A stretch of DNA of 64,000 nt from contig JAWPGT010000010.1 in assembly GCA_034638255.1 (NCBI GenBank), positions 186,001 to 250,000 on the forward strand, read 5' to 3'. The notes under the pieces are model-generated. The model was not told where the DNA came from and searched no databases. It worked only from the letters and a program-made list of their open reading frames with translations. Origin of the DNA: Coprinus comatus. Lineage: Eukaryota; Basidiomycota; Agaricomycetes; Agaricales; Agaricaceae. Positions 10,508 through 31,413 of the stretch are shown here, one piece after another (position 1 is the stretch's first letter; each line of letters starts with the position of its first letter). The position numbers and the translations under genes are program-made.

Positions 10508-12256
10508 ATGGCCAATCTTTCGCCTATTATATGTGATAACGGTACTGGATACTCAAAAATTGGGTATGTACTTGCCCTGGCCTAAGAAGAATATCGTATT
10601 GAGCATATCTACAGATTCGCGGGCAATTCAGACCCCTCATTGTGTGTTTATATTACTCCTACTTACAGAAATACATTCTAATAACATTTGAATAATACAG
10701 CGTCTTTCCGACGGCTATCGCTACGCGTGGATCTGCATCACAAACATCTCGAGCGCCAGCAGTTCCTTCGAAACCAGGACATCTCGCTTCCAAGCGTGGT
10801 GTTGAAGACCTTGACTTCTTTATCGGAGATGAAGCTCTTGCAAATGCAAAGACTCCTGGATATGGTGTTCATTACCCAATCAGACATGGTATGATTGATA
10901 ATTGGGATCACATGGAGAGGTATTGGGAGCAGACGATCTTCAAATACCTACGGGCTGAACCTGAAGATCATCATTTCCTATTGGTGAGTAGGACTCTTAT
11001 TTCCCTCCCTCTCTTGTTGAAGTAACCTCTTATACCTTTCTCAAGACCGAACCACCTTTGAATCCACCTGAGAACAGAGAACAAACCGCAGAGATTTTCT
11101 TCGAATCTTTCAATATTAAAGGCCTGTACATCGCAGTTCAGGCAGTCCTCGCACTGGCTGCATCGTGGACGTCCAACAAGGTCACGGATCGTACCCTAAC
11201 TGGAACAGTCATCGATTCCGGCGATGGTGTTACTCATGTTATCCCCTGTGCTGAGGGTTACGTCATTGGTAGTGCTATTAAGCATATTCCAATCGCTGGA
11301 AGAGACATCTCCCAGTTTGTCTTGAATTTGATGCGTGAGCGTGGAGAGATGGTTAATGTTCCTCCGGAGGATCAGTTGAAGGTGGCGAGCAAGGTGAAGG
11401 AAAATTATAGTTATGTGTGCCAGGATATTGTAAGAGAGTTCAGGAAATATGATGAGGATCCTATGAAATACTTTGAGAGGTATGAAGGAGAGCATTCTGT
11501 CACAGGAAGGGTGAGTGGTAATTACGTTGAAACCAGTAATATGAATACTGACGTTCATACAGAAATACAGTGTTGATGTGGGCTACGAACGCTTCCTTGC
11601 GCCAGAGATCTTCTTCAATCCGGAAATATATTCTTCGGACTTCTTGACACCCTTACCCGACATTGTTGACGACGTCATTCAGAGTTCCCCAATTGATGTT
11701 AGACGTGGACTTTATAAGGTGAGGGTTTAGTCTGATGTTTACAAGGCACGTACTTATTAGATATAATAGAACATCGTGTTGTCGGGAGGTTCTACCATGT
11801 TCCAGCACTTTGGAAATCGCTTGAAGCGTGACCTTAAACAACTCGTAGACCGTCGATTGGATATCAGTGCCTTGAATAGTGGAAGCACTCTCAAGGTGAG
11901 AATTCCTTGTCTGCTGATCCGATTATAGCCACTAATCCCAACCTGTACAGTCATCTGGTGTGGATGTGGAAGTTATCTCGCACAAACGCCAACGGTTAGT
12001 TCTTACCACTACCTTTTCGTTCTCGTGAGCTTCAACCCCATATGTTTTTAGCTACGCTGTCTGGTTTGGTGGTTCACTTCTTGCTTCTTTGGTCAGTATT
12101 CCGAACTTTAACTTTACTGTCGATCACTGATACTGATCTGTTTCTTTTTTCTCTTTCCAGCCCGACTTCTACACCTCATGTCACACCAAAGCGCAGTACG
12201 ATGAGGTTGGTCCTAGTATTTGCAGAAGATACCAGATATTCGGCAGTGCCACCTGA
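10508..12256 (+). CDS. ARP3: Actin-related protein 3 (Arp2/3 complex)
   Basis: Arp3 is the larger actin-like subunit of the Arp2/3 complex that nucleates branched actin at endocytic patches. Nine exons: 10508-10563, 10615-10641, 10701-10983, 11046-11510, 11563-11718, 11770-11895, 11951-11994, 12052-12091 and 12161-12256, giving 430 aa, close to the usual 420-430. The nucleotide-binding motifs are in place: [19 protein letters not shown] at the start, [13 protein letters not shown] in the middle and [18 protein letters not shown] near the C-terminus. The end [19 protein letters not shown], with [11 protein letters not shown], is typical. The 27-nt second exon is required to keep FAGNSDPS. Confidence 0.95.
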
Positions 12257-13036
12257 TTTGTAGAGTGTTTGTTATTCCTACAAATTTCACTATGAAAATA
12301 AGTAATTGTATGCTGGATATATTTTTGATGATTGTTGAGCATAAAAATTTCCCAACCAATTTTTCTTGGCAGTCGTTATTATTGAAAATTGACTATTACG
12401 GTGATGGAATATCGAAGGAGCATATGCAAAGGTATATCCAAGTACAAGATTAACAAATCAAACCAGGTAGTCATATATGACTTGAAAACGGTGATGAAGC
12501 GGTGACCGAGTCAGCGTTGCTGACTGAGTCAGGACTGATATTACTTCGGACTGGCATGCACACATGTGATTCGCCGTGGTGAACGCATTCGCAGTTTCAA
12601 ACTTCCAGTTCGACTTCTTCAGCCGGCTTATCAACTATTCAATAATACCGCCATGTGCAAACAAAACAAGTTCTGGATGATACGAGTGCTGAAGATATGA
12701 CGAAGTGCGCAGCTCTCCGTGTAGTGCGTTTAACCTTTCTAATCGTTTTACTACGTATGATAACAAATGCTATTGATAAGTTGCTTATGTGTATACTTGG
12801 TGCCTGTAGTTATTTCGAGCATGGGGTAAAGGTAAAAATATCCACGAATCAGTTCGGACCAATTCCGGACCAACAATTTTGGTCCCAGCGTATCCGGCAT
12901 CATTAAATTAATCGGCAGGCTCTGTCATCGTAATTACGTCGGTTGTGTCATTGCCGGACTTATAACATAACACATAACCTTGTATATCTTTCCCCCCTGT
13001 ACCAGCTTGTACCCATTATCTTTGACCCACACACAC
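12257..13036. other. Intergenic region upstream of the ABC transporter (780 bp)
   Basis: No gene recognised. It probably carries the ARP3 3' end and the transporter promoter. The only notable element is a palindromic cluster at 12509-12531, listed separately. Confidence 0.4.
12509..12531. promoter_or_regulatory. Inverted repeat with a bZIP-type TGAGTCA site
   Basis: AGTCAGC and GCTGACT form a 7-bp inverted repeat with a 3-nt loop (12509-12515 / 12519-12525). It overlaps TGAGTCA at 12525-12531, the core recognised by AP-1/Gcn4-type bZIP factors. It lies about 510 bp upstream of the Yor1-like transporter. A regulatory role is inference only. Confidence 0.3.
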
Positions 13037-19126
<6,090 letters not shown>

Positions 19127-19412
19127 TCAATAGTGACTTGTTTTTACAATTTTATCAATGTAAAAAAAAAGCGAATGAAGTAGATCTGCATACATTTAGA
19201 TATTGGTAGCATCCTCATTATATGATAGAAAAACAAACACCATCCGTGCATCGTTGTGATACATAAATACAACATAGTTCAATGGACGTTAGAAAACAGC
19301 TATGGAACACTGGATATACGCTGACAGGAAGAAGAAAGGAAGGTAGTAAGAAAGAAAACGAGAGGAGAGGAGAGGGAACGGAACAAAGGAAAGAGGAAAG
19401 AGCATTGATAAA

Positions 19413-21182
19413 TTAATCTGACGCAAACAATTTCTTGAGGAATTCACTCGCGGAGTTCTTCACACCTTGGTCAATATTTGGGTGGCTCAGCAATTCCTAT
19501 TTATAAGATAAGGTGATATGGTCCATGGAACATTGGCAAGATGGGTAACTTACTATAGCTCTATCTGCCTTTTGTTTGGTATTGGCGGAATTCTTGTTAT
19601 GTTCAAACTCTGCTGCTTCCCGTTCATGCTTTTTGCGTTCTAGTTGGGTCCGCTGAGCACTCTCTCTTTCTTCCCTTTCTTCCTTTCTGCGCATATATTC
19701 CAATTTCATCTTCGTAGTTTGAGATTGTAGCTGTAAGAATTGGAGCCAACTCGATAGCATGTTTTGTGGTATCGTTATCGTTACCAAAGGGGAATCCGTT
19801 GGATTAGCAGTAGTAGTAGAAGCAGTAGAAGAAAGGGGTATTGCATGAGAAGAGGAAGAGGTATTGGCGGGAGGGGCACTAGAAGTTGAAGGAATTGTGT
19901 GGGGCACACTGTGGGCATGCATGTTGGAATGTGGGTGTGAGTTGGGACCAACACCATTCACGGAGGCATTGGGATGCTGAACGCTCGGCCCGGGCGGAAC
20001 GGTTGCAGGAGAGGGAGGCACCATGTTATCACGGAGTGACTGCGGATTAATGTAGTTTATGGGAGTAAATCCGTTCATGCTGTTGGTGAGTGTACTGGGA
20101 TCTGCAAACTCTAATGTAGTTTGTTGTGGCGGCGGTGGTGGCTGTGTCTGCTGCTGAGGTTGATGAGTTGGAGCTGTTGGTGGGGGTTGCGAAAGATGAT
20201 CATCGTTTGCATCCTCGTCATCAATGGCCCCTTGATTATTACTGCCATTGGCAACGTTACGAGGCTGAGAAGGTCGGGTGGTTGCCGGGTCTCCGTGCCA
20301 TCTGGAAGGAATGTAAGAAGAGTGTAGACAGCCAGAACGAAGACAATACCTTCTGTAGAATAGCTCATACCACCCTCTGCGATGCCAATGTTCAATGGTA
20401 CGGGGGCTGATGTTGCCTACGTCACAACCGGCTTTACGTGCGGCAACCAGACGCCGTTCATATTCCCTCAGACGATCTGCTTCGCTGAAGTTAGTATGAT
20501 TACTGCCGCTGCCTGCGGTAAATTGCTCGAAAGCATATATTTGTTTGAAGAGAGTGAAGTTGCGTTCATAACAGCCTTTGAGCGCTTGATAAGTCTTTTT
20601 GCTGCCAAAGACGTCACCAGCACACTATATACGCAAGCATCAGATGGCGCATATACGGACAATATCAAAGGGGATCTGACCTGGCGGAGACAGGAATTCT
20701 TGGTTGCTCGCAGAGATGCCCAGTGTTCATCCTGGCCTGGACCCATAAGCCAAGTGAAGAGTTTGGACTTCTCATCGTCTGTCCAATGTTTGGCGCCTTG
20801 GCCTCCTGGGTCGTTGTCGTATCCGTCGTTGTCGTCTATCTCGCGACGGCGCTTCTGCTGTGGAAGGGATGGGTCGATGAGCTTGCGCTTGATTGCTGGA
20901 GATGTTGTCTGTTGTACATTTGTGAAGTTGAGGGGAGAATGGTTGTTGGGTTGGTTGAGGGATGGTGGGGAGGTAGATATGCCACGGTAGTCGTTGCGGT
21001 ACGGGGGCTGAAGGTGAGTGCCGACGCCGCCGAGGGCCTGGCCAAGAGATTGGTGTGTCTGGAAGGGGGTCTTGTGGATGTCAGCGTCGGTGTGGTTCGG
21101 GAGGAGCAAGACGCACCGAGCCGTTGCTGTCCAGATTGGAGTCGCGGCGCTCGCCCAGGGTGGGCAGGTGGCCGTATTGCAT
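19413..21182 (-). CDS. SANT/Myb-like domain regulatory protein with Gln/Pro-rich middle
   Basis: Five exons (21182-21117, 21070-20681, 20624-20350, 20301-19554, 19496-19413) give 520 aa. The conserved part starts with KHWTDDEKSKLFTWLMG (about residue 120), a Trp-anchored SANT/Myb-like helix bundle. It continues into VFGSKKTYQALKGCYERNF and FKQIYAFEQF. A second block runs RLREYERRLVAARKAGCDV to EHWHRRGWYELFYRRWHG. The remainder is Pro/Gln/Ser/Thr-rich and disordered. It ends with a charged coiled-coil-like helix (KMKLEYMRRKEEREERESAQ) and a short conserved-looking tail. Probably a fungal transcription regulator; I do not know the orthologue. It is tail-to-tail with the ABC transporter. The start exon is the least certain part. 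Confidence 0.7.
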
Positions 21183-21376
21183 CGTCGACTCACTGCACCA
21201 TAGCGTTCACATCAGCACAGAACCAACACGCGCAACAAACCAACACACTTTCGTCCGTCCATCGATCCACGCTCAGTCCAGTTCACAGCTGCTCGCAAAC
21301 AGGTTCGAGGTGGCTCACCCCGCGCTGACAAACCTTCCCACGCACAAGCACTCTTCCAATTATGGTATCTACACAG

Positions 21377-25242
<3,866 letters not shown>

Positions 25243-25475
25243 GAGTGGGTTGGCGTGGATAGGCTATGGGAAGGGGCAGCCCTCGTCGTCTCGGACAGTG
25301 ACCTTGGTTGTTTGGCATTGTTGGTACGGTTTGGTTCATGTGATAAGATGAACCGGTGTGAGATGACAGGTTGAGGACAAATAGATGACAACAACGACAT
25401 CGACACTGTTCAGGATCCATTTGGCTCTTCAAGCACTCATTCTCCTCTCTACCTCGATCCACCACCTCATAGACT

Positions 25476-27395
25476 ATGTCTGCAGCGGTACATCCGCTCA
25501 CCAGCCAAGTTATTTCCCAATATTCTCACCAATCCATGAATAGTGCGGCAAATACCAATCCAGCTGGCCCAAGCGTAAAGCCTACACCCCCGGTGGGCAC
25601 ACGCAAGCGGAAACGCGCGACCCATGTCCCGGTCACATACAGCGAAGTTCAGGAAGTCGACAGCGATGGCAGACTCCGTGAAGTCATTGTTATCGAAGAC
25701 ACTCCTCCCCCAGCAACTCTCTCACCTGCCACAACACATAACACTTATTCAGCGTCCTACCAACCGCCCAAGTTTTACGCTCCAGTCCGTACTCGTGCTC
25801 GTGCAGCCGCAGAGGCACAGGCTCTGTCCTCGGGTTCTTCATCAATCACTGCCCCCCTTCCGAAGAAGAGAAAACGAGACCAACAAGAAGAGGTCCGTGC
25901 GCCAGCTGCCAAGAAGCCCTCCCAGAACTTGCACCACTCGCAGGCCCTTGTCCCGGCAAAGTTCAAAGATCACCGGCCCGCTGCCGCTACAGACGATGTC
26001 AGTCATATATCTTCTTACTTTCGATGACGTACCAACCCGTACCTCGTATGTAGCCTTCCAAGGGTCCACCATCATGCGACGATAAAGAGGGACACTACAT
26101 AATCGTCCCAGATGATATGATTTACAAACGCTGTACGCCTCTAGCCATTATCGATGTTACCTTGTCTAACGCTCCCTTTTTAGATCGGACGGTCCGGCTG
26201 CTGGGTCAGGGAACCTTTGGCAAAGTTGTTGAAGCCATCGATACCCAAACAAATAATAAAGTGGCCATCAAGATCATCCGCGCGATACCAAAGTATCGTG
26301 AAGCCAGTAGTATTGAAGTCCGCGTTCTTCAAAAACTAAAGGAGAGAGATCCAATGAACCGGAAGTAGGTCGAACCCTCAGGTTTTTATGGCGTCCTTCT
26401 CAACATACGATTACCAGCAAATGCATACACCTCCTACACTGGTTTGATCATCGGAACCATATATGCCTTGTGTCAGAACTTCTAGGGATGTGCGTCTATG
26501 ATTTCCTAAAGGAAAACGAATTTGCGCCATTCCCTCGACATCATATTCAAGATTTTGCAAGGCAACTGCTGGGCAGTGTCGCATGTATGTCCTTGATTTT
26601 GATGCCGTATTTCATCAGAATTCACCTTTCTGTTCAGTTCTACACGACCTTCGACTTATACACACAGATCTCAAACCAGAAAACATCCTACTAGTTCATA
26701 ATGATTACAAAACCGTCCCTGTCCCCGTGCCAAGCAAGGTGAGCGGCATCTATGCTATTCCACGCCAGGCATTGATGAACAAAGCGCAATGCACCACCAA
26801 AACTGAAGCGTATACTTAAATCGACAGAAATTCGACTAATAGATTTCGGTTCTGCTACATTTGAGTCAGAGTATCACTCAACAGTCGTGTCAACACGTCA
26901 CTACCGCGCACCCGAGATCATCCTAGGTATATTTCCATGCACATCGTTTCAAGGTCGTTCCTCAATGATACTTATTAATTAGGTCTTGGATGGTCATTCC
27001 CGTGTGATGCATATTCACTTGGTTGCATCCTCGTGGAATTCTACACGGGCGTTGCACTCTACCAAACGCATGACAATCTCGAACATCTTGCTATGATGGA
27101 GGCGGTTATGGGTAAAATGCCAGATCGTTTTGCCCATGCTGGACAGCGGTCCAAGCCAGAGTTTTTCAAGGATGGTAAACTCGATTGGCCTAAAGCAAAA
27201 GCCACACGGCAGAGCAAACGGGATGTTCGCAACACTCGCGAACTCGAACGTGTTATCCCTCCCACGGATAACATTAACCAGCAGTTCTTGCATCTTGTGC
27301 AAAGGTTACTGGCCTTCGATCCCGCTCATCGAATAACTGTGCGAGAAGCACTAAATCATCCATATTTCTCAATGACAATACCTCAGGAGATCTGA
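25476..27395 (+). CDS. LAMMER (CLK/Kns1-type) dual-specificity protein kinase
   Basis: Seven exons (25476-25997, 26063-26132, 26184-26364, 26418-26584, 26638-26738, 26809-26926, 26983-27395) give 523 aa. Residues 1-175 are a basic, Pro/Ser-rich tail. The kinase domain shows [13 protein letters not shown] and AIKIIR. The catalytic loop is HTDLKPEN with the Thr characteristic of LAMMER kinases, followed by [29 protein letters not shown] activation sequence. The signature [14 protein letters not shown] deviates from EHLAMMERI only after the second Met. These kinases phosphorylate SR proteins and affect splicing and development. It is divergent from the MYST gene (233 bp between starts). The 3' flank is a long pyrimidine-rich stretch. 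Confidence 0.92.
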
Positions 27396-29062
27396 GGAGG
27401 CCTCGGCCATCTTTGCATCATTCATGATTTCTCTCGCTTTCTGCATACCGTGCTCGTTGCTCTCTTTCTCAAGATTATCCATCATCCCCTCTCCTCACTC
27501 ATTCATCTGCACTTTACAAAGAGCATTTTTTATCTATCATAAAGCAAAATCCGTCGCTCGCTTGTCTATCGTCCACTTTGCATGATCATCAAGTGTACCT
27601 CAATTCAACTCAACCCATTTACATAGCATATCCTCTTCGGGTCACAACATATGCTGCGCCCCCCTGCCTATCCAATAGTTCATCCACTGTTGTTTCATTA
27701 GTAGCTTGTAGCTCAAGGACAAGCTTTCCATCCTCACATTCTCTCAATTAGCGTAATTTTCTTCGTTTATCCACATCAATTCTTGTATCAAGTCGTTTAC
27801 CCTCGTTTTTCATGAAGTACCATGTCTACTATGCTTGTAAAGTTCCTTCCTTTGCCTTTGTCTTCTTTCGTCACTCAATATCTTAGCATGCTTTTTCAGC
27901 ATTCAATTATCAATCTAGATAGATTTCCTGTCTATATGCGTTCTCCTTTCTGATGCTAGTTTCATCCTTTGGACGTCTATGCATAATATGCCATGTCAGG
28001 ACAATGGATGACAAGGGAGATTGGGTGCCCTTTACATTAGAAATATCTTTATATACTGAACCAATTTTTATACACAGGATTCCGGGAGTTTTGTAAAATA
28101 ATGGATATGCAAAATGCCATGGAGCTGGAGACTCAAGTAGGCATGGACTTGTACATGTTCCGCCCGCAACTGCCGAATTTTAGCCCTCTGATCGATATCA
28201 ATCCGAACGGGAGCCCTCTTTCCCACTATGCTCCTCACAGACCCCGCTTGGACCCCACATCTACTCATCTTTTCAGACACCCGACTCTTTCTACGAAGAG
28301 ACAGTTCCTTGTGTTTATACATTAGATGAGATAGACGAACTTTTGATAAAGTAGCGCCGCAATAACATTAACTCATTCATGGTTTGAACATTTTGTTCAC
28401 ATACGGGAAGATCAATCCTAAGTCATATACAGATGCACTTTTTCCATTGTCTTCTTAGTTTGGTTTAATATCTCATTTGCCATTGACAATGAGTTCGGTT
28501 TTTTCCGACAAGTTTGAGTTGTGCTGTGTTACAGATAGAACTGAACTAGTAAACATGCATCATGGTTTAAGCTCATACTCACGGCCAGGTTTCAGAGACA
28601 GGCCAAATCAAGCCCTTCCGAAGGGCCCTTAGACCTCAGTTGTAAAGCCCATGTGAGTGATTGGCGCCACGTTACCGAAAGAAAAGAAGGCATATGCATA
28701 TATCGATTTGGGTCAAATTTAGGTTATGTCGGTTCTGAGGTGGACTGGGTCACGGATTTCCTGCCAAAAATTTTGGGAAGGGCAGCTGAGGCACGAGATA
28801 AAATTAGATTAGAACCTAGGAACGTTCCTGGCTTTTTGCGTTTTTACGTAAGATAATTTTTATTATTATGGTTGCAGGAAACATGGCAGTTCGACTTCTC
28901 GGTACGCAAAGTGTGTAAGTAATACAAATATTGCGTATCTGTGTAATGGCTATTTGAAATTAAATATCTTGGAGTGCCGGCAACTCCAGATCTTCGGAAA
29001 ATAATCTGAATACTACAAGTCCATCCAAATCAGTAAACAACAAGAAAGCATGGTAGTGTGGA
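27396..29062. other. 1.7-kb gene-poor gap
   Basis: The left half is T/C-rich, probably the 3' untranslated region of the kinase gene. A 74-codon plus-strand frame at 28101-28325 and a 67-codon one at 28653-28856 have ATG starts, but I recognise no domain. A small C/G-rich palindromic stretch (CCCTTCCGAAGGG) lies near 28613. No transposon ends seen. Confidence 0.35.
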
Positions 29063-31008
29063 TTATTTCAGTCCGGCAATGGTGATTTCATCTTTATCAT
29101 CTTCTGCATTCATACTATGATACACATTCTTTAAGAATACGTCGCCGAGCTATGTGGAGTTGTATACATCATCAAAATTCCATCAAAGGAGCGATCACAG
29201 ATAATTGAAACGCACCAGCCATGTTGTAGGCAGATTGAAAGGTCCGACAGTACCTACGCCAATACCTGACCAACAGTCACCTTCTGGCTCGTTTTCATTC
29301 ACTGGCATGAAAGTTAGATCCCGTGGATCAATAGAAAAGTCCAATTCCCCGATGGTGAGAGAAATAGAAACGTTATGAGAACATGGAATTGTCCATGCCC
29401 CATCAACTTCTGTAGCATTTGGTATCTGGATGTGTATAGCTTCTACGTCCTATCGTGAGTGAGGACTAAGTAATATTAAGCCAGATGAAAATACATAAAG
29501 CGCACTTCACGGGGAGCAATTAGAAGCGCCTAGATATGGGTTACGGAAGTGTTACCCTTGATTTTTAATATGTGGGACAAGGAACTTACAGTGCCGGTAT
29601 CAAGAACACCAGTGCGCTTCCAATTCATAGGAGTATCGTTAATTGTAACTTGATCGATTGGTGTTTCCCAGAAGCCAAATTTGCTTAAATTCTTGACCAC
29701 GACAACCTTTGTAGAATCATATTTTTCTTCGTTCATCCCTCCTATTGCCATTTCACCATCATCTTTGTTGTCCAATAAACGAGGTATTTTGAAAGAAACG
29801 ATGGAATGATTTATAACCCCAGCATTGCGGAAAGCTTCGACCATTGTAATGGTTCTCTGGCTTGAAATGATCTGTACTAAATTTACTAAATGTAATTGGT
29901 GTTTGTTAGTTGAACCCGACTTACCGACTTGGCTAAGCCCGCTATACCATCGAAGATAATATCATCGCTATCGGGTTTTAAGCCAGCTACACAGAGTAAA
30001 ATTAAATTGTGCACTTGATATCTTACCCAACAAATTCTGGGCTTTCAATATGGGCAACACCAAACTTAAATGCTTCTATGTGTAATCCAGCAAAGGATAT
30101 ATCATCTTGCACCATCGTCCCGGATACCTTCCCCGAATTATAATTTATGGACCAGGTTTCATTGAGGTCATTAAATGTGGAGCTACTGCTGGCTCCAAGG
30201 AATGTATGGTTTCCCTGTGATTCAATACTAACGTTAGCGCTCGTGCTTGTTAACGACCATATAAAGAAAGGAGTATCATACACAACTTAGACCATCCGGA
30301 CCTTGGCAGTCATCTCCTCCAACCCAGAAATCCGCAGAGCCTGAATCCATGAGGAAAGAGAAATTTCTGGGAGGAGTTCCAATCTCAACCTTCCCGACAT
30401 CTGTTAAGAAATATATAAAAAGGGGAGCCCGGTTTAAATTATATTCTTACAGCCATAATCCTCCGACCTAGAAATTGATCATTTAGATTTCCGGATATAT
30501 TTGAAGGAAATGATACATGCTGAATATCCAATTTCACATCATTTAACTGTTCTGCAGCATTATGCGAGGTGGTTGACTGGCGCTTATAATGCCTCTTTTT
30601 ACGAAAATGCAAATCGGCCACGTGTGGGTTGGAGTTACGTAGGACCCGCAGAAAATCGGAATTTCCTGGCAGGTTGGCCAGTCTAGTGGATATTTTTGCC
30701 AGTAGTTCATCATCAGAAGGACAATCCTGGCCCATCATAAGCGCTAGCCGTCGAATACCCCTGTTTGCATGTTGTTGGTGTAACTGTAAACTCTTGTGCT
30801 AGGATCTTGTCATCGAAAAAGAATGAAATATAGTGATAGTTACCAAAGCAGATGGAAGTAATTGAAATGTCCTCGCAAAAGAATGGGAAGGTGGTGCCGC
30901 TTTTTCGATAGGAATGGACACAAAGGAACCCGTGGAAAGACCAGCCTGGATTAGACTTGAAAGTGCTGTTGTCACAACAAAAGTCGGAAGAGAGTGTTTC
31001 AGTAGCAT
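29063..31008 (-). CDS. Secreted pepsin-like aspartic protease (A1), copy 1
   Basis: Extracellular A1 aspartic protease with a signal peptide (MLLKHSLPTFVVTTALSSLIQA) and a long pro-region. Exons: 31008-30844, 30798-30468, 30400-30282, 30214-30027, 29967-29925, 29871-29590, 29529-29506, 29449-29216, 29149-29063; 490 aa. The first active site is LMDSGSADFWVG and the second is VLDTGTALL, the latter across an intron. The flap region IGTPPRNFSF and the disulphide pair around DDCQGPDGLSCGNHTFLG are present. It ends LLGDVFLKNVYHSMN plus a short tail. The donor before VGKVEIGTPP is weak (GTCGGA at 30467). A GTAAGA at 30452 is a better-looking site but breaks the frame. It is tandem with the next gene. 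Confidence 0.85.
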
Positions 31009-31413
31009 ATGATAAGTAGAAGTAGGAAGAAACGAGCGGTTAAGAGGTCAAAATGAAGCAAGTCGCAGAATGAATAAGCCGAAACCCCAGTAGCGTGGTG
31101 TTAGTGTCCATAGTATTGATGCTTCTTCTGTAGTCCAGATCAGATCCGGGACCGGGCACACGGGTGGAGTCAATGTTGAATGTTCAACCAGGTTCAACAC
31201 CCCAAAGTTTGTGGTGATCGCTTAAGATATCTACCCATGTTAGCTCATGTGTATGACTATTTTGTTCATTTTATTTGTTTTTCTAGGAGAACCAAAAAGG
31301 TACAATTTGTATGTTACAATCAAAATACATACAAAGATGTATATACATATCTTTCAAACAGTAAACTTACAAAATTGATGTAGGAGATTACATTAAACAA
31401 GCTTTGCCAAGCT
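31009..31413. promoter_or_regulatory. Spacer between the tandem proteases
   Basis: About 400 bp that should hold the copy-1 promoter and the copy-2 3' end. AT-rich, with no ORF of note. Confidence 0.4.

Noticed and set aside
20382..21328. Two overlapping plus-strand frames of about 200 codons each
   Set aside because: They lie antisense to the well-supported SANT/Myb-like gene, whose exons join in phase; no domain is visible in them.
30438..30452. GTAAGA donor in protease copy 1
   Set aside because: A good-looking site, but it puts VGKVEIGTPP out of frame; the weaker GTCGGA donor at 30467 fits the phase.
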